Shown here: positions 24,788 to 36,200 of the stretch, one piece after another
Numbering within the stretch: the stretch's first letter is position 1
Layout: the number at the start of each line of letters is the position of its first letter
NCBI GenBank assembly: GCA_034509425.1
Contig: JAVTVJ010000508.1
Location: forward strand, 1,426,001 to 1,490,000
DNA from: Eopsaltria australis
Taxonomy: Eukaryota > Chordata > Aves > Passeriformes > Petroicidae
Reading direction: 5' to 3'
Length of the DNA: 64,000 nt
Notes under the pieces: model-generated
The model's database searches: none
The model's input: the letters and a program-made list of their open reading frames with translations, nothing else
Told to the model about the DNA's origin: nothing
Made by a program: the position numbers and the translations under genes

Positions 24788-27280
24788 TTATTCCTTCTTG
24801 ATAGACTCCTTGTTTCTTCTTCCTTCATGGTAAAGCCAATACAAGGAGAACAGGTAGAGTGCAAGGCAGACCATCAAATCATAGTGGTAGAGTGTTGCAG
24901 CAAATAGAAGAAACAAGAAGAAATAAAATATTTTGAAAGCAATATGTTTTAAACCTGGAGACTCACTAGGTAACTCAAGTGCTTCACTCTTCTGGTTAGA
25001 AATATCTGCAGAATCAGAAGTGTGTTGGCTTTCTTTCTGTGAGTCATCGAGCCAGTTTAGTGTTTTCTTCTCAGTTATTAAATGGTCAGCTTGAGAGTCT
25101 GTTCCTCCATTTTCTTTGATAGACTTACTAACTAAAACCTCTGGCCTCCATGACTTTTCTTGTTGGAGCTCTTGTTGGTGGAAACATTGACCTGTATTCC
25201 TTCCTCTTCCTTCTCCAGAAATTGCTATGTCTGAAGTGGAAGGTACTTCTCCTTTTTCAACTTCAGAAGAGAAGTTTTTGTTAATACATGTAATTTCATT
25301 TGTTCGATTTAAATTGTACTGTGACTCAGCAGCAGCCTTGTCAATGACTTTGGCTTCAAAGTATCTATACAGATGCTCCACACCTCCTTCCACAGTGGGC
25401 CCTTCTGAAGGTGCCACTGATGAGCTTTTATAACGGTAACTGGGCACAGTGTTTGTACCAGAAGGTGGCATTTTTGTTTCAGATTTAGAACATAAACAGG
25501 AAAGTGTGTCAACATGGCTTTCTTCCCTGTAGAGCTCTTCTGCTTTCTCATGGTATAGATGCTTCTGGGTGCTCAGGGGACTTTCAGGTACTTCTGAAAA
25601 TAAACCCTCCTGCAAATCTTTCTTTCCTGTAGCAGAAGCCTTTACTACTTCTCCTACAGGTAGAATATTGTCTGGTTGTGCTTTGGCACATTTTTCCCTG
25701 CTATTGCATACAGACTTCGTTTCTCCTTGCAGTGTTTCATGTACGCATGCATTATAAATACCTAAAACTGATTTCTTTTCAAATTCAGTGTCACATAATA
25801 CACCCACTGTGTTGAGTTGACAAAGAGCATAATGTGAACCATCATTTCTCCCTTCATGTGTATCAAACGCTGTTTCCTTTTCCTCTGTGGGCCTGTCACT
25901 TAGTGCAGTCTCTCGAGGTAGCTTAGCAATTACTGCTTTTTCACTGCCAGGCATTTTTTCTGGAGCACTTTCTGATGTTGTTTTAATTATATAAGCTGTA
26001 CCTGCCTCTGCTTTCTCTGTAATACCCTGCTCAGAGGCAGAAGACTTTTCACAACTCTCTGCCTCCTGGCAGGTAAACAACTCCTTTGTGGAAGTCGTGC
26101 TCTGAGGTTCCGTGCTCCCCCTCACTCTCCACCAAACCTCACTCCCCAATTCTTGCCACCTCTGCTCCTTGGAGTTTGCTTCACTTTCCCTTCCAATTGA
26201 TCTCCCTTTACTTGTGTTGTCTGGCTTCTCTCTGTCTTTTAACGTCCTGAATCCTCTGTGTTCCTGAGTGTCTTCAGGTTGCCTTTCATCCAACCTGGTA
26301 GTCCTGGGTGCCTGCATGTTGTTCTCAGCTGGCAGAGGTGCTGGGTTCAGGGCTTTGGCATTGTGTTTCCCGTGTGACTTGAAAGGCTTGGAAGCTTCCT
26401 CCTCACCAATTGATTCCAAGTCTGCTACTTCAATGACTTGCTTCTGTTTCCCTAAATCAGTGTTAGAGTCCTTTTCTGACATTTCACCAACTCCTTTTTT
26501 TTGTGTGGAATCTGTTGAGACACCAGCATGTGCAAAAGTGCTGGCATATAAATCTCCTCTAAAATGTACCTGAACTTTGCTTTCAGTCATCTTGATTGAT
26601 TGATTTTTGTCAGCATCTGACAACAACGAATCCAAAGTTTGGTGAGACATTTGTGGTGCCTGGTGCTCCAGAGCTGGATTAGCATTGCCATCCAGTGTCC
26701 TTGCAACGCATGCATTTGATTGCACAGATTCATCATGCTCTGGCGAAATGGTTTCTGGTCTCGTTTCACAGGCCCCTTTTGAGGTACCAGCAGCATCCTC
26801 ACTGATGAATAACCTCTCCATCATCTTACTTCCTGAGGCACTATCTGTTTCACCTTTTGAAATATCTGTGTGCCTCTCTCCTTGTCTGCTTGAGCCAGTA
26901 GCCATAATATTGATAGCCTCATTCTGCTTTGTCAGAGGAAAATGTTTTGCCAATAAAAGGCTTTCACTGGTACCAGTATGTTCCAAAGACCGCTCATAGC
27001 TGTTTACTGAGCCAGCAGTGACTTCCTTCCCTGGTAGCTGACTATTGTAATCTCTTACAGAATACTTAACTTTATCTTTTAATTCTTCTCCTATTACATG
27101 TGAAGTGTTTTCAGATGAGGAACTGATAGGCACAGGGCGCAAGTCACTGCTTCTTTCTATACAGGTTAGCTTTTTCACCAATCTTTCAGATTCACTTGGA
27201 AAATTAATTGGTTCTGTTGTGTATAAATTCCTTTCATCTCTGGAAGAGGTACCTCTAGCTCCTGTGAAGTGCTGATTTAA
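24788..27280 (-). CDS. PPP1R3A: PPP1R3A coding exon 4: long polar linker and C-terminal membrane anchor
   Basis: The acceptor CTATTGTTTCAG precedes TTAAATCAGC in phase 0, so the ATG a few codons upstream at 27289 is intronic and not a start. The exon encodes residues 331-1160 and the stop. Most of it is Ser, Glu, Lys and Thr rich and looks disordered, as in mammals. The last 54 residues are strongly hydrophobic: one segment at about 1110-1128 (KIFYFFLFLLFAATLY) and a second at about 1132-1147 (LMVCLALYLFSLYWLY), separated by HYD, then a basic tail RRNKESIKKE. This is the membrane-association region that in mammals binds sarcoplasmic reticulum. The frame is intact over 2.5 kb, so the gene is under selection. 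Confidence 0.96.
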   Translation of the reverse strand, partial: LNQHFTGARGTSSRDERNLYTTEPINFPSESERLVKKLTCIERSSDLRPVPISSSSENTSHVIGEELKDKVKYSVRDYNSQLPGKEVTAGSVNSYERSLEHTGTSESLLLAKHFPLTKQNEAINIMATGSSRQGERHTDISKGETDSASGSKMMERLFISEDAAGTSKGACETRPETISPEHDESVQSNACVARTLDGNANPALEHQAPQMSHQTLDSLLSDADKNQSIKMTESKVQVHFRGDLYASTFAHAGVSTDSTQKKGVGEMSEKDSNTDLGKQKQVIEVADLESIGEEEASKPFKSHGKHNAKALNPAPLPAENNMQAPRTTRLDERQPEDTQEHRGFRTLKDREKPDNTSKGRSIGRESEANSKEQRWQELGSEVWWRVRGSTEPQSTTSTKELFTCQEAESCEKSSASEQGITEKAEAGTAYIIKTTSESAPEKMPGSEKAVIAKLPRETALSDRPTEEKETAFDTHEGRNDGSHYALCQLNTVGVLCDTEFEKKSVLGIYNACVHETLQGETKSVCNSREKCAKAQPDNILPVGEVVKASATGKKDLQEGLFSEVPESPLSTQKHLYHEKAEELYREESHVDTLSCLCSKSETKMPPSGTNTVPSYRYKSSSVAPSEGPTVEGGVEHLYRYFEAKVIDKAAAESQYNLNRTNEITCINKNFSSEVEKGEVPSTSDIAISGEGRGRNTGQCFHQQELQQEKSWRPEVLVSKSIKENGGTDSQADHLITEKKTLNWLDDSQKESQHTSDSADISNQKSEALELPSESPGLKHIAFKIFYFFLFLLFAATLYHYDLMVCLALYLFSLYWLYHEGRRNKESIKKE

Positions 27281-30200
27281 CTGAAACAATAGAATAGAAA
27301 AGAATGATCAAAAAGTGCTCTGCAAAAAAATGCCAAATGAAGGAGGCAGGATTTCATTATGGAAAGTTTTGTTTTCAGTAACAAAGCTTTTATGGAAACA
27401 TGTTCCAAACCATTTGCAAAATTTGCATTGCGTGTATTTTTTAACATAGGTAATGAGCTTTATGGTGGTGCTGAAAGGAGCAGGAAATAAAATAGTGCTC
27501 AGAACCCTCTCTCTTTATTCATGAGTTCAGTAAGCTGCTAGTGGATTTTATACAAATTAAATCTGAAGAGAATATTCCCTTACAGGCAGCCTAATTCGTT
27601 CTTTATACGTTTGATTCTAGGTTTGGAGAGAGGAAGCTGTGGGGCGAGGGGGGAGGATTGGTGTTTAAATGAGGACATTGATACAGTACATCAATGTCCG
27701 GTATGTACAGTATTGTCCAGTAAAACAAAGACACATTTCACACTGACAAATACTGTAAGGATTATCTGTGCTTCATTTCTCTCAGGGACCATTTTACAGG
27801 CTTCAAACCAGACTGTTTTCAGACAATCTGGTAAGACATGAGTTGGAAATGAGATTAGCAAAGTAAAAGGCCAGAAACTAATCATTCTCCCTCCTAGCTC
27901 CCAAATATCATATTGTATTATTCAGCTATGCCTGCTTGTCATTGCACTCTCTCCTCACTTCAGCAGAGTCACACTGATAGCACTAGCTGATCAATTAGAG
28001 GCTAGCTTCTCGGGCACCCCTTTATACATTTGCACTTGCTGTAGATACCCCCATTACAGTTTCTCTTATTAATATGTTTTCTGCAAAGCCTTGGCAAACT
28101 ATTAATAGTAAAACGTCACTCAAAGAAAAGTGAGGGAGCTAATGTCTCTGCAAATTCTGTTTTAATGACCCTCTGCCAACCAGTGCTCAAGTGTATTTGA
28201 GTTCTTCGGTGATGCCAACTGTCAGGATTTAACAGTGAGATGCCTGTGTTTTTTTCCCCTCCTCATAACTGACATTTGCATGATCTCAATAATTATATGC
28301 AAATCTTACGATTTCCCCTTCTTCTCACATAAGGCTCATGTTACTTGTCAACTGCACAGCTGTCTTGTGAGCCAATGCCTGTGTGTTTCAAAGATTTGGT
28401 TGTATTTCCATGTATTATAAGCCTTCATTGTTTAATTCATTAAAGAGCGCACAGTGCAAATTAACATCTAAATTATAGCTCCCCTTCATTTATTGTACGG
28501 ACAAGTCTGGCAATTGATAAACAAATGGTTATATTTGATCCTCTTTTTTGTAAAAGGGTGGACTGAGAACAACAAGGGATTTTAGAGGTCCTCCTTTGCA
28601 CGTTTCACCATAAAGAAAAAAACCCAAAACATTGACTTTCAGGCTGTGAAAGGTCCCACAGTAGGCAACAGTTTTCAACTTTTTAAAGTAAAAGACAAGA
28701 AAAATTTATATTCAAATGAGAGGAATTTTTTCTATCAACAAGAAAAAAAGGAACGGTTCCCAGCTTCCTCTCTTGTCTGATTCAGCATTCACATTTTCAC
28801 AGGTGATAGCTATTATAATCTATGATTATGAATCTGTGCACCCAAATGATATGAGCTGAGAACAGACACTGAGAATAATAGATTGCTGTATGTGTCTCAT
28901 TTATTACCATTTTTTCTTTCATACTGAAAAATGCAAGGCAAACTACACACACATGCATGCACGCAAATCCAAATAGATTGAATGTTCACTGAGTGTGAAA
29001 TTCATTGTAAAAAATATAATGTAAAATACTGATATAGAATAATCTGCTAATATAAATATATATACTTACTGTGCTTATACAGTTATAATTTCAGAACTCT
29101 TATAAGTAAACAGTACTACAATTATAAAAATTTTACAAATAGAAAGTATATATTAAAAAATATTCCTATCCTAAAGCCTGGGGGGGAGATTTTTTAAATG
29201 TTACCCTTCTAATTCCTTAGAACTGTCATTTAGACCCTCTGGTAAAGAAGTAAAAGGGAAAAGTCATTAATTTAAGACCAGAAAAAGTTGATGCACTATA
29301 CCGAAATCAAAGCACCTTCTATTGTTGAATCAGTTAGAGATTCAGTGTAAGTACAGACCAAGGCTTTACATTTGTAAATTAGTACATCAGTCAGCTCTGT
29401 TAAAAGGGGGCATTTCACCAGCTTTGAAGCGTAAATGGATTCAAATCATTTAATACTGTAGATATAATTGTATAACACTTACCAGCAACTCTAATTCTTT
29501 TTCATCATCTTTGTGATCACCCTGGTTGTATTCTGCATTTTTCACTTTCATATTTTCATTAGCTCGTTTGGTGTCTTTGTCTTCTGCTTGTGAATAAACA
29601 ATCTCTGGGATGTTTGTGTCTGAAGAGTTAAAAAAGCCAGTTGAATGATTTCCATGAGGTTGGTTACTATACTATTTTTAATTAACATGTGCAGTAAGGA
29701 AGAGCTAATTAAACTGGGTGTTGTACCTGAAGTCCTTGAGTTATTCCATGTGCCATCATCAGACATTGCCAATATTTCTTCTTTTCTGTTAAACAAAACG
29801 AAACTTCTTTTGTTATTCTACAAAAATTATTGTTCTAATTCCCCTTAGACTCAAATATAAGGGCTGACTACTAGTTAATTACACTACATTTTGAATACTG
29901 TTTGAAATTCTGAAAATAACAGCTACATAAAATGTAGCTTTTTTGAGTGAACTGATATTAAGGCTTGGTCATAAGAAAGAATTGGCTAAGAAAATGAGAA
30001 TGTGTTGACCTTCAGATTATACTGAAAATCTGATGGGTTTTCCCAGGCCTTTTCTGAGAAAGCAACACAAAGGTGATTAGATGGGTCAGTGACAGAAAAG
30101 CATAATTTTGGGGTCAGGCAAGGGTCTGGAAGGATATATGTGTTCAAGAGGCCAGGGTTGTCTCTTGCTAGTGTTTTTCAAATATTTGTATGTTTACAGA

Positions 30201-33200
30201 GATGGCTGGAAAAAGGCATCTATGTTACCTGAAATAAATCAAAAGATTTTCGCTGCATGTGTACAGTATAAATCCTGTTGCTAAGCTATGCCTGGCCAGC
30301 AGGAACAAATTCTGCTTCCCTCAGCCAGTGTAATTTTTTCTGTTGCTTTGCTGGATGTGAAAACAAAGGCCAGGTTCAACACAAAAAACACCAACCGAGA
30401 GATGCAGAGTGCCTGCAGTCCTCATCGATATAAATTGATATCAGTTGAACTGCCAAGTCCTAGCAGTTCCAATTGTGTGCTTATAGGGATCTAACCTTTA
30501 GTGGAAAAGGAAAAAAATGTTAAGAGAATGTCACTTATGTAAAATGTAAATTATTATATCACTCTTAATGACTCCTCTATGAGGAGAAATTTTTTTTCTG
30601 TAGGCCTTAATTTATGAGATTTTCAACCAGCCGTCCACCTCTGTTACTGAAAATTACTTTCTAATTTTCAAATATTAATCTTTTCCCCTTCTATTTTCTC
30701 ATAGTGTCTTTCATTTGAATTGATATAACATTAACTCTGCCACCTAAATGCTTAATTCAGAAGGAGGATGCTAAATTTATACTGTGTTAAAAGAACATAG
30801 ACATCTACTGTCACCAACTTGTTAAAAACCAGTCTTTATAGGGTTTGCCAGACTAAAGCAGACAAGCTCTTGCCGGTCTAGCATCTGATCTCTGACACTG
30901 GCCACCATCAGATACTTCTGGGGAAGATGTAGAGTTCTCGTAGGAAAATACTTGAAGCAATTTGCACTGCCCTCCTAAATTTCCTCTTGGCCATTTTTTG
31001 TTAGAAGCTGTCCTTGAAGCACAAGATTTAATGTTCTCTCAGTGGTTTTCTTTCACCATTTGTTGCAATAATGCTAAATATTCTTGCAATCTGTACGAAT
31101 GTCATGTCACTCTTGAATTCTGGTATGTGCATAACCTCCATGTGTTTTTCACTCTTCCACTCACACTAAGTTGTATTTTCCCCTGCCTGCAGTTGCTGTA
31201 ATCTGCATTTCATTCTGAAAAGGGTTGCAGATCTGCCTTTTTTTCAGTTGATCTGTGGAGGTGAATAATTAGTGCTTATTATTTATACAAGAGGTTTTGG
31301 GGAGGGTAGTTGGTTTTTGTTTGTTTGTTGGTTGGGGCTCTTTTACTCTTCAAAGGCTTGGGTTAGTGTTACATCTAATTCCCAGTTTTCTTCTGCCCTT
31401 TTGCATCTTTTTCACTGACTTGCTTCCATAAATCTAGACACTGTGTAGGTTGGGGTTTAACCATTATACAAAACATTTAAGTGCTATTAGGATGTCTGCA
31501 AAAGCCCCAGATTAGGAGCCAAGACATGTATAACACATGAACTGATCATCACTCCAAAACAATGATCCCGAAACCACATGGGCCCAGGGGGGAACCCTCC
31601 ACTGCTTTCCAGTGGGGAAAAAGGGAGCATCTTAAAGTGTCTACATTTCTTTGAACGTAGCTAACTCCCTGCAGTGTTCAGCCATATGGATGCCGCAACT
31701 CTTTGGAAGCCGGGAAGGCACCATTTGCTGCTAGAAGGGAGTCTTGTCTACTTCTTAAAGGAAGAAGAATTTTGACAATTTTTTCATTCAAGAAGCATTT
31801 CCAGAAGAAGGGGAGTTGTTAATGCCTATATCCAGCATAATATTCTACTGCTAGCTAGAGTTCACACCAACTGCTGTGGCATCCAAGTAGCAATGCCACT
31901 TTCAGCTTCCATCACACCCTCATGTGATAAAAAACTCCACTGTATATCATTCATGCAAAAAATACCCGGATTACCAGGATACAGAACATTTGGGGAAAAA
32001 CTGGAGGGCATATTTGCCTACTCCTAATGAAGTTGGATGTACAAGCAGGATCATTACTCTTCAACTTAATTTTCACACCTTGCAGAAAGGAGAAACTGGA
32101 TTCTGCCCCCTGTTTCCTGTGTTTCCTATGCAGTTAATATATTTTATTTTGATTAAGAAATTTTCAGTGTAAAAATACAGACACTGTGTTTGAATAAGGA
32201 TGTTAAGGATGAGTACCTATTTTATAAACCTTTAAATGTACAGGTATAAAGATGCTTCAAACTGAATAATTATGGGTGTGTGCCAGGATAGTGCCACCTT
32301 ATCTAGCTTTATTCTTCTAAGCATCTGTGTTCAGGCACTCCTGTATATCATCCTTATTATCAGTGGTGAGAGATTAACACTTCCAAAAGGAGATACATTC
32401 CCTCTAACACGGGCATCATGAGTAAGATGGAGTGACATATCCTTCAAAGGAGATTTTTCATCTCTGAAAGTGACTGACCATAAAGGGAACCTACATTTTT
32501 GGCCATTAGCTAAAGCTGCATGAATCTCACCTTGTAACTTTAAATTCAAACTGGAATGTAGCTATGGAGTTTTAGTGGCTGGGACTGTAACACTTAATGT
32601 ATGTGTGACCTGAGCCCCTCAGTTTTACTTTGGCTATGATTAAGGCTGAATTTTTCCTTAAATTGTATTCTAATAGCATCTGGAGCCCTGGTCCACACGT
32701 TTCTTTTTGCAACAGCAATGCAGGTAAAAAATAGCAATGATAACACAGCCTCATAGCCGGGATACACACTGCAGGGCTTGTAGCATAATTTCTTGCCTAT
32801 TGCACTGAATTTTAGAAAGATTTCTGGTTTGTAGCCCATTATTTGTGGACACCTGCCCTGCAAATACCTGAGTACAGGGAATTTCAATGTAACAGTTATT
32901 TTACTGAATTTAATTTGATATCAGAAATATCTGTCCTCATATAATTATTCTCAGGGGAAATTTAGAATTGGCTTAAATTGAGGATATTGATACTGCAGTG
33001 TTTGAGGATCACAATACTAATTTAAATCACAACTTCAATTTAAGAAATGATATTTTGAGGCTATGGGTTCATATAACTACAGAACAATCTCAAACCTATT
33101 TTTATAACCTAAGGACTGAAATACTTCCCAAAAGCCAATAAAAATTAGCCCCTTCACCAAACAGGGGCAATTAGGTGTTTGTCTAGCTCGTAAGTTTTTC

Positions 33201-36200
33201 TCCATATTTCTCACAGTATCAGAATTTCACAAGCAGATTTTTAAATTAGAATATTAATTAAGCTTTTGTTTCAGAAAATTATTATTTGCACTTAGTTTGT
33301 GAAGGGTCATCTAAATTTGCCTACGTGATGAGAGACACAACATTTGTATTCTGCTAAAAAGGGTTTACTTTTATTTTAAGTGATCCAGGTATTCTGACAA
33401 CAATGCAAGCTAGAAAAAAATCCATTCTATCAGATTATGCAATTCCATTCTAGCATAAGTAGCCATAAACCTGCAGAAGCTCTGTTGCTTTTTCTCATTC
33501 AACTGAATGGGGCACATAAAGTACACCAGGAACTTACGAATTTCTACTAACTTAAAAACCCCAAAACTTATACTCATATGATTCATCCTTGATGAAATTA
33601 TCATTCACTTGTATTGAGTTATAAAAATAAGTCAGAACTGAAAAAAGGTTATCATTGTAATTTTGCATTAGAAAGAAAAAGATGAAGTTCAGGGGTTAGC
33701 TAGTAGGACTTAGGGGACTGAAAATGTGATTGACATTATGTGAAGGAGTTCAGAAGTCCCAAAGTTATGTGGAATTGGCATCCCAGAGAGGAAATGTGAA
33801 ACTTGAACCGTAAAGGTGTGAAGAGTAGATAGAAAATGTTTAAGTGACAAGAAAAAAAATTAGCCAGAAAACAATATTTCTTTGACTTCATGAAGAGTTG
33901 GAATAAACTCGGACATGTCAAGGCTTTTGAACTAGCCCCCTTTTAAGTTAAATAAGAATTTTTTTAGAAGTGAGGTTTCATCAAGATTTTGGATAATCTA
34001 TATATAACCCCCAATCAAAAGACTTCTTGTAAACTCTTCTACCACAGTGCTAGTGGTGCGGCAGATTCTTACAGGAGCAGAAATCTTGCAAGGTACAACT
34101 GACAGGAACAGCAATTTAGAACATTTTATTATTTCATCCAGTCTGGGATGCAGAACTTGTTTAAATATGCTCCAATTAAGAGAAGCAGAGATCTCCAACC
34201 CAAATCTGAGAGACTCAACAGAAGAAAACACATACTGGTTTAAAACCTTTGCTACTGAGATCTATTCAATTAGTCCTATACAGTAACAATATCAGAAGAT
34301 AGAAAAAGTAGTAGCTATATTTAGGAAAAAGAAGAGAAATAGTGTCAAGGCTACTACAGGCCCAGGTGTCTTCAAAAAGTTTTCACAATAGATTTAAAAC
34401 AAAAATGAGAGAAGAAATATAGCTAAATGGAAAATGGCATAAAAATGCCAGACTCACCTGATAATATCTGTCTTTGATAAGATTACTATATTTCCCTTGT
34501 CTAAAAATCAGTTATCTGGACTTCATTAAAGCATTTGTTGTGCAGCCACATGGGAAATTTATTAATTAAACGGGAGAAGAGGGAGATGAGCAGAAGAGCT
34601 GGGCGGTGGGAGAGGGGCTTGGTGCCAAGCAGGGTTCCAGGAGCTGGGCTGTGGAGCTGGCAGGTGCCGCTGGGGGATCGGAGGGGACAAGTCATGTAAT
34701 CAGACTTACTCAGTCATGTTATTACAGACCAAAGCACAAGAAGTCAAAGTTAAATTAAATCTGTGGCAGAGAGGAAGTTGGGAGACATCACCAACACAGA
34801 CACAGAGGAGGATTGAAAAAAATCGGTGGCCTGGAGGATCAGAATAATAGATAAGGGATGAAATTCAAAATTATAAAGTGCCATGCTATACATTTAGGGA
34901 CTAGAAGGAGTTTCTGTCACAAAACTAGGCCTCAGAAGTTGGAAGAAACAGGTGAACAAGAAAAATCTGGGGCGTTTGTCAGAAACCATTTCCAAGCCAC
35001 TGGTGTGAGATGAGATAGACACTGTGATATAAAGGCAAACCAAGTTCAACAGTAATGTCTCAGGGAAGGTAGTCCCAGTTACAAAAGATTTCCAAGAAAT
35101 ATTCTTTTGTGGCACCAAGCACCAATAAGAAATCCTCTAGAGCATTTGTCTACAGTGTCCAGGAAAGACTGATTCAAACTGGAACATGTTCAGAAGAGGA
35201 CTAGAGGAAGACTGGCAGGATGAAAAAATCTGTATTAACCAGGGGGACAGATTGAGTAGTTCTGTTTTCAGCATAACAAAATAAAGTCTGAGAGGAGGAA
35301 TTAATTCCCTCTATTGATATAGCAAAGGGGTAAATACTCAAAAGACAAAAAAAAGACTGTTAATACATTAATGTAAGGAGTTCACAAAAACATCTCTTGT
35401 GAAAACTTCAAGTAGATCTATAAGCAATAGAAAAGTATATCCCGTAGTTTATGAGGGCAGGTATCAGACACAAGAAACTGAGAAGGTCTCAGTATGGAAA
35501 TATGAATATATTTTTGTGAATGAGATCATGAAACACGTTTCCCAAGGGAATAAGACCTCATGATCCCATAGTTGCAATCCAGCCCTATTTCAAATGCTGC
35601 TATGCAGCTATATGCCCTGAGAACTATGCTCTCACGGGTGCACATTTTCACTATGGAGCAGCAGGTGCTTTGGTCCGGCCTGAAATAGGTTTGGGACTAT
35701 AGTCAGGAGAAACAAACTTCTTCATAATGGGTGGATTATCATAGCTTGTCATGATTTTAATTCACACACCAGTATTTTGCTAAAGTTGTGCCTGCATGTT
35801 TGTGTAATTCACAGTACTATTCACTTTGTTCTATGCTATATCCACTTATGCTAGATCCTACTATCTAAATCATGCTATATTTATTTTTAAAAATGTGAAA
35901 AAAATGCTAAAATTGTTGGATTACAGAGTATGGAGAGATGAAAATGTACCTGAAAAACTCTGATATTAATGCAACCTGATCAATTTTATACTATCTAATA
36001 TTTAAAAGAAAATGTGGGATTATATTATTTAGTCTGAAATTCAGAGAGGTATGAGGTTATTAAAGTATTCAAAGAATGTATTTCTCAAATACTTAGTTAA
36101 AATATGTAAAAGGGAAAAAAGTATTTACTATTATTTTGTTTAAAAATAGTCTTAGGTTTTGTAGATTCTTTCATGCTTCTGATTTTTACTGTAGATCCAA

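Noticed and set aside
27281..27289. ATG at 27289 as the start of a separate minus-strand gene
   Set aside because: The acceptor at 27281-27282 and phase match show the frame is the last exon of PPP1R3A; these nine bases are intronic.
27673..27699. MicroRNA precursor
   Set aside because: Pairing stops after ten bases on each arm, too short for a precursor stem.
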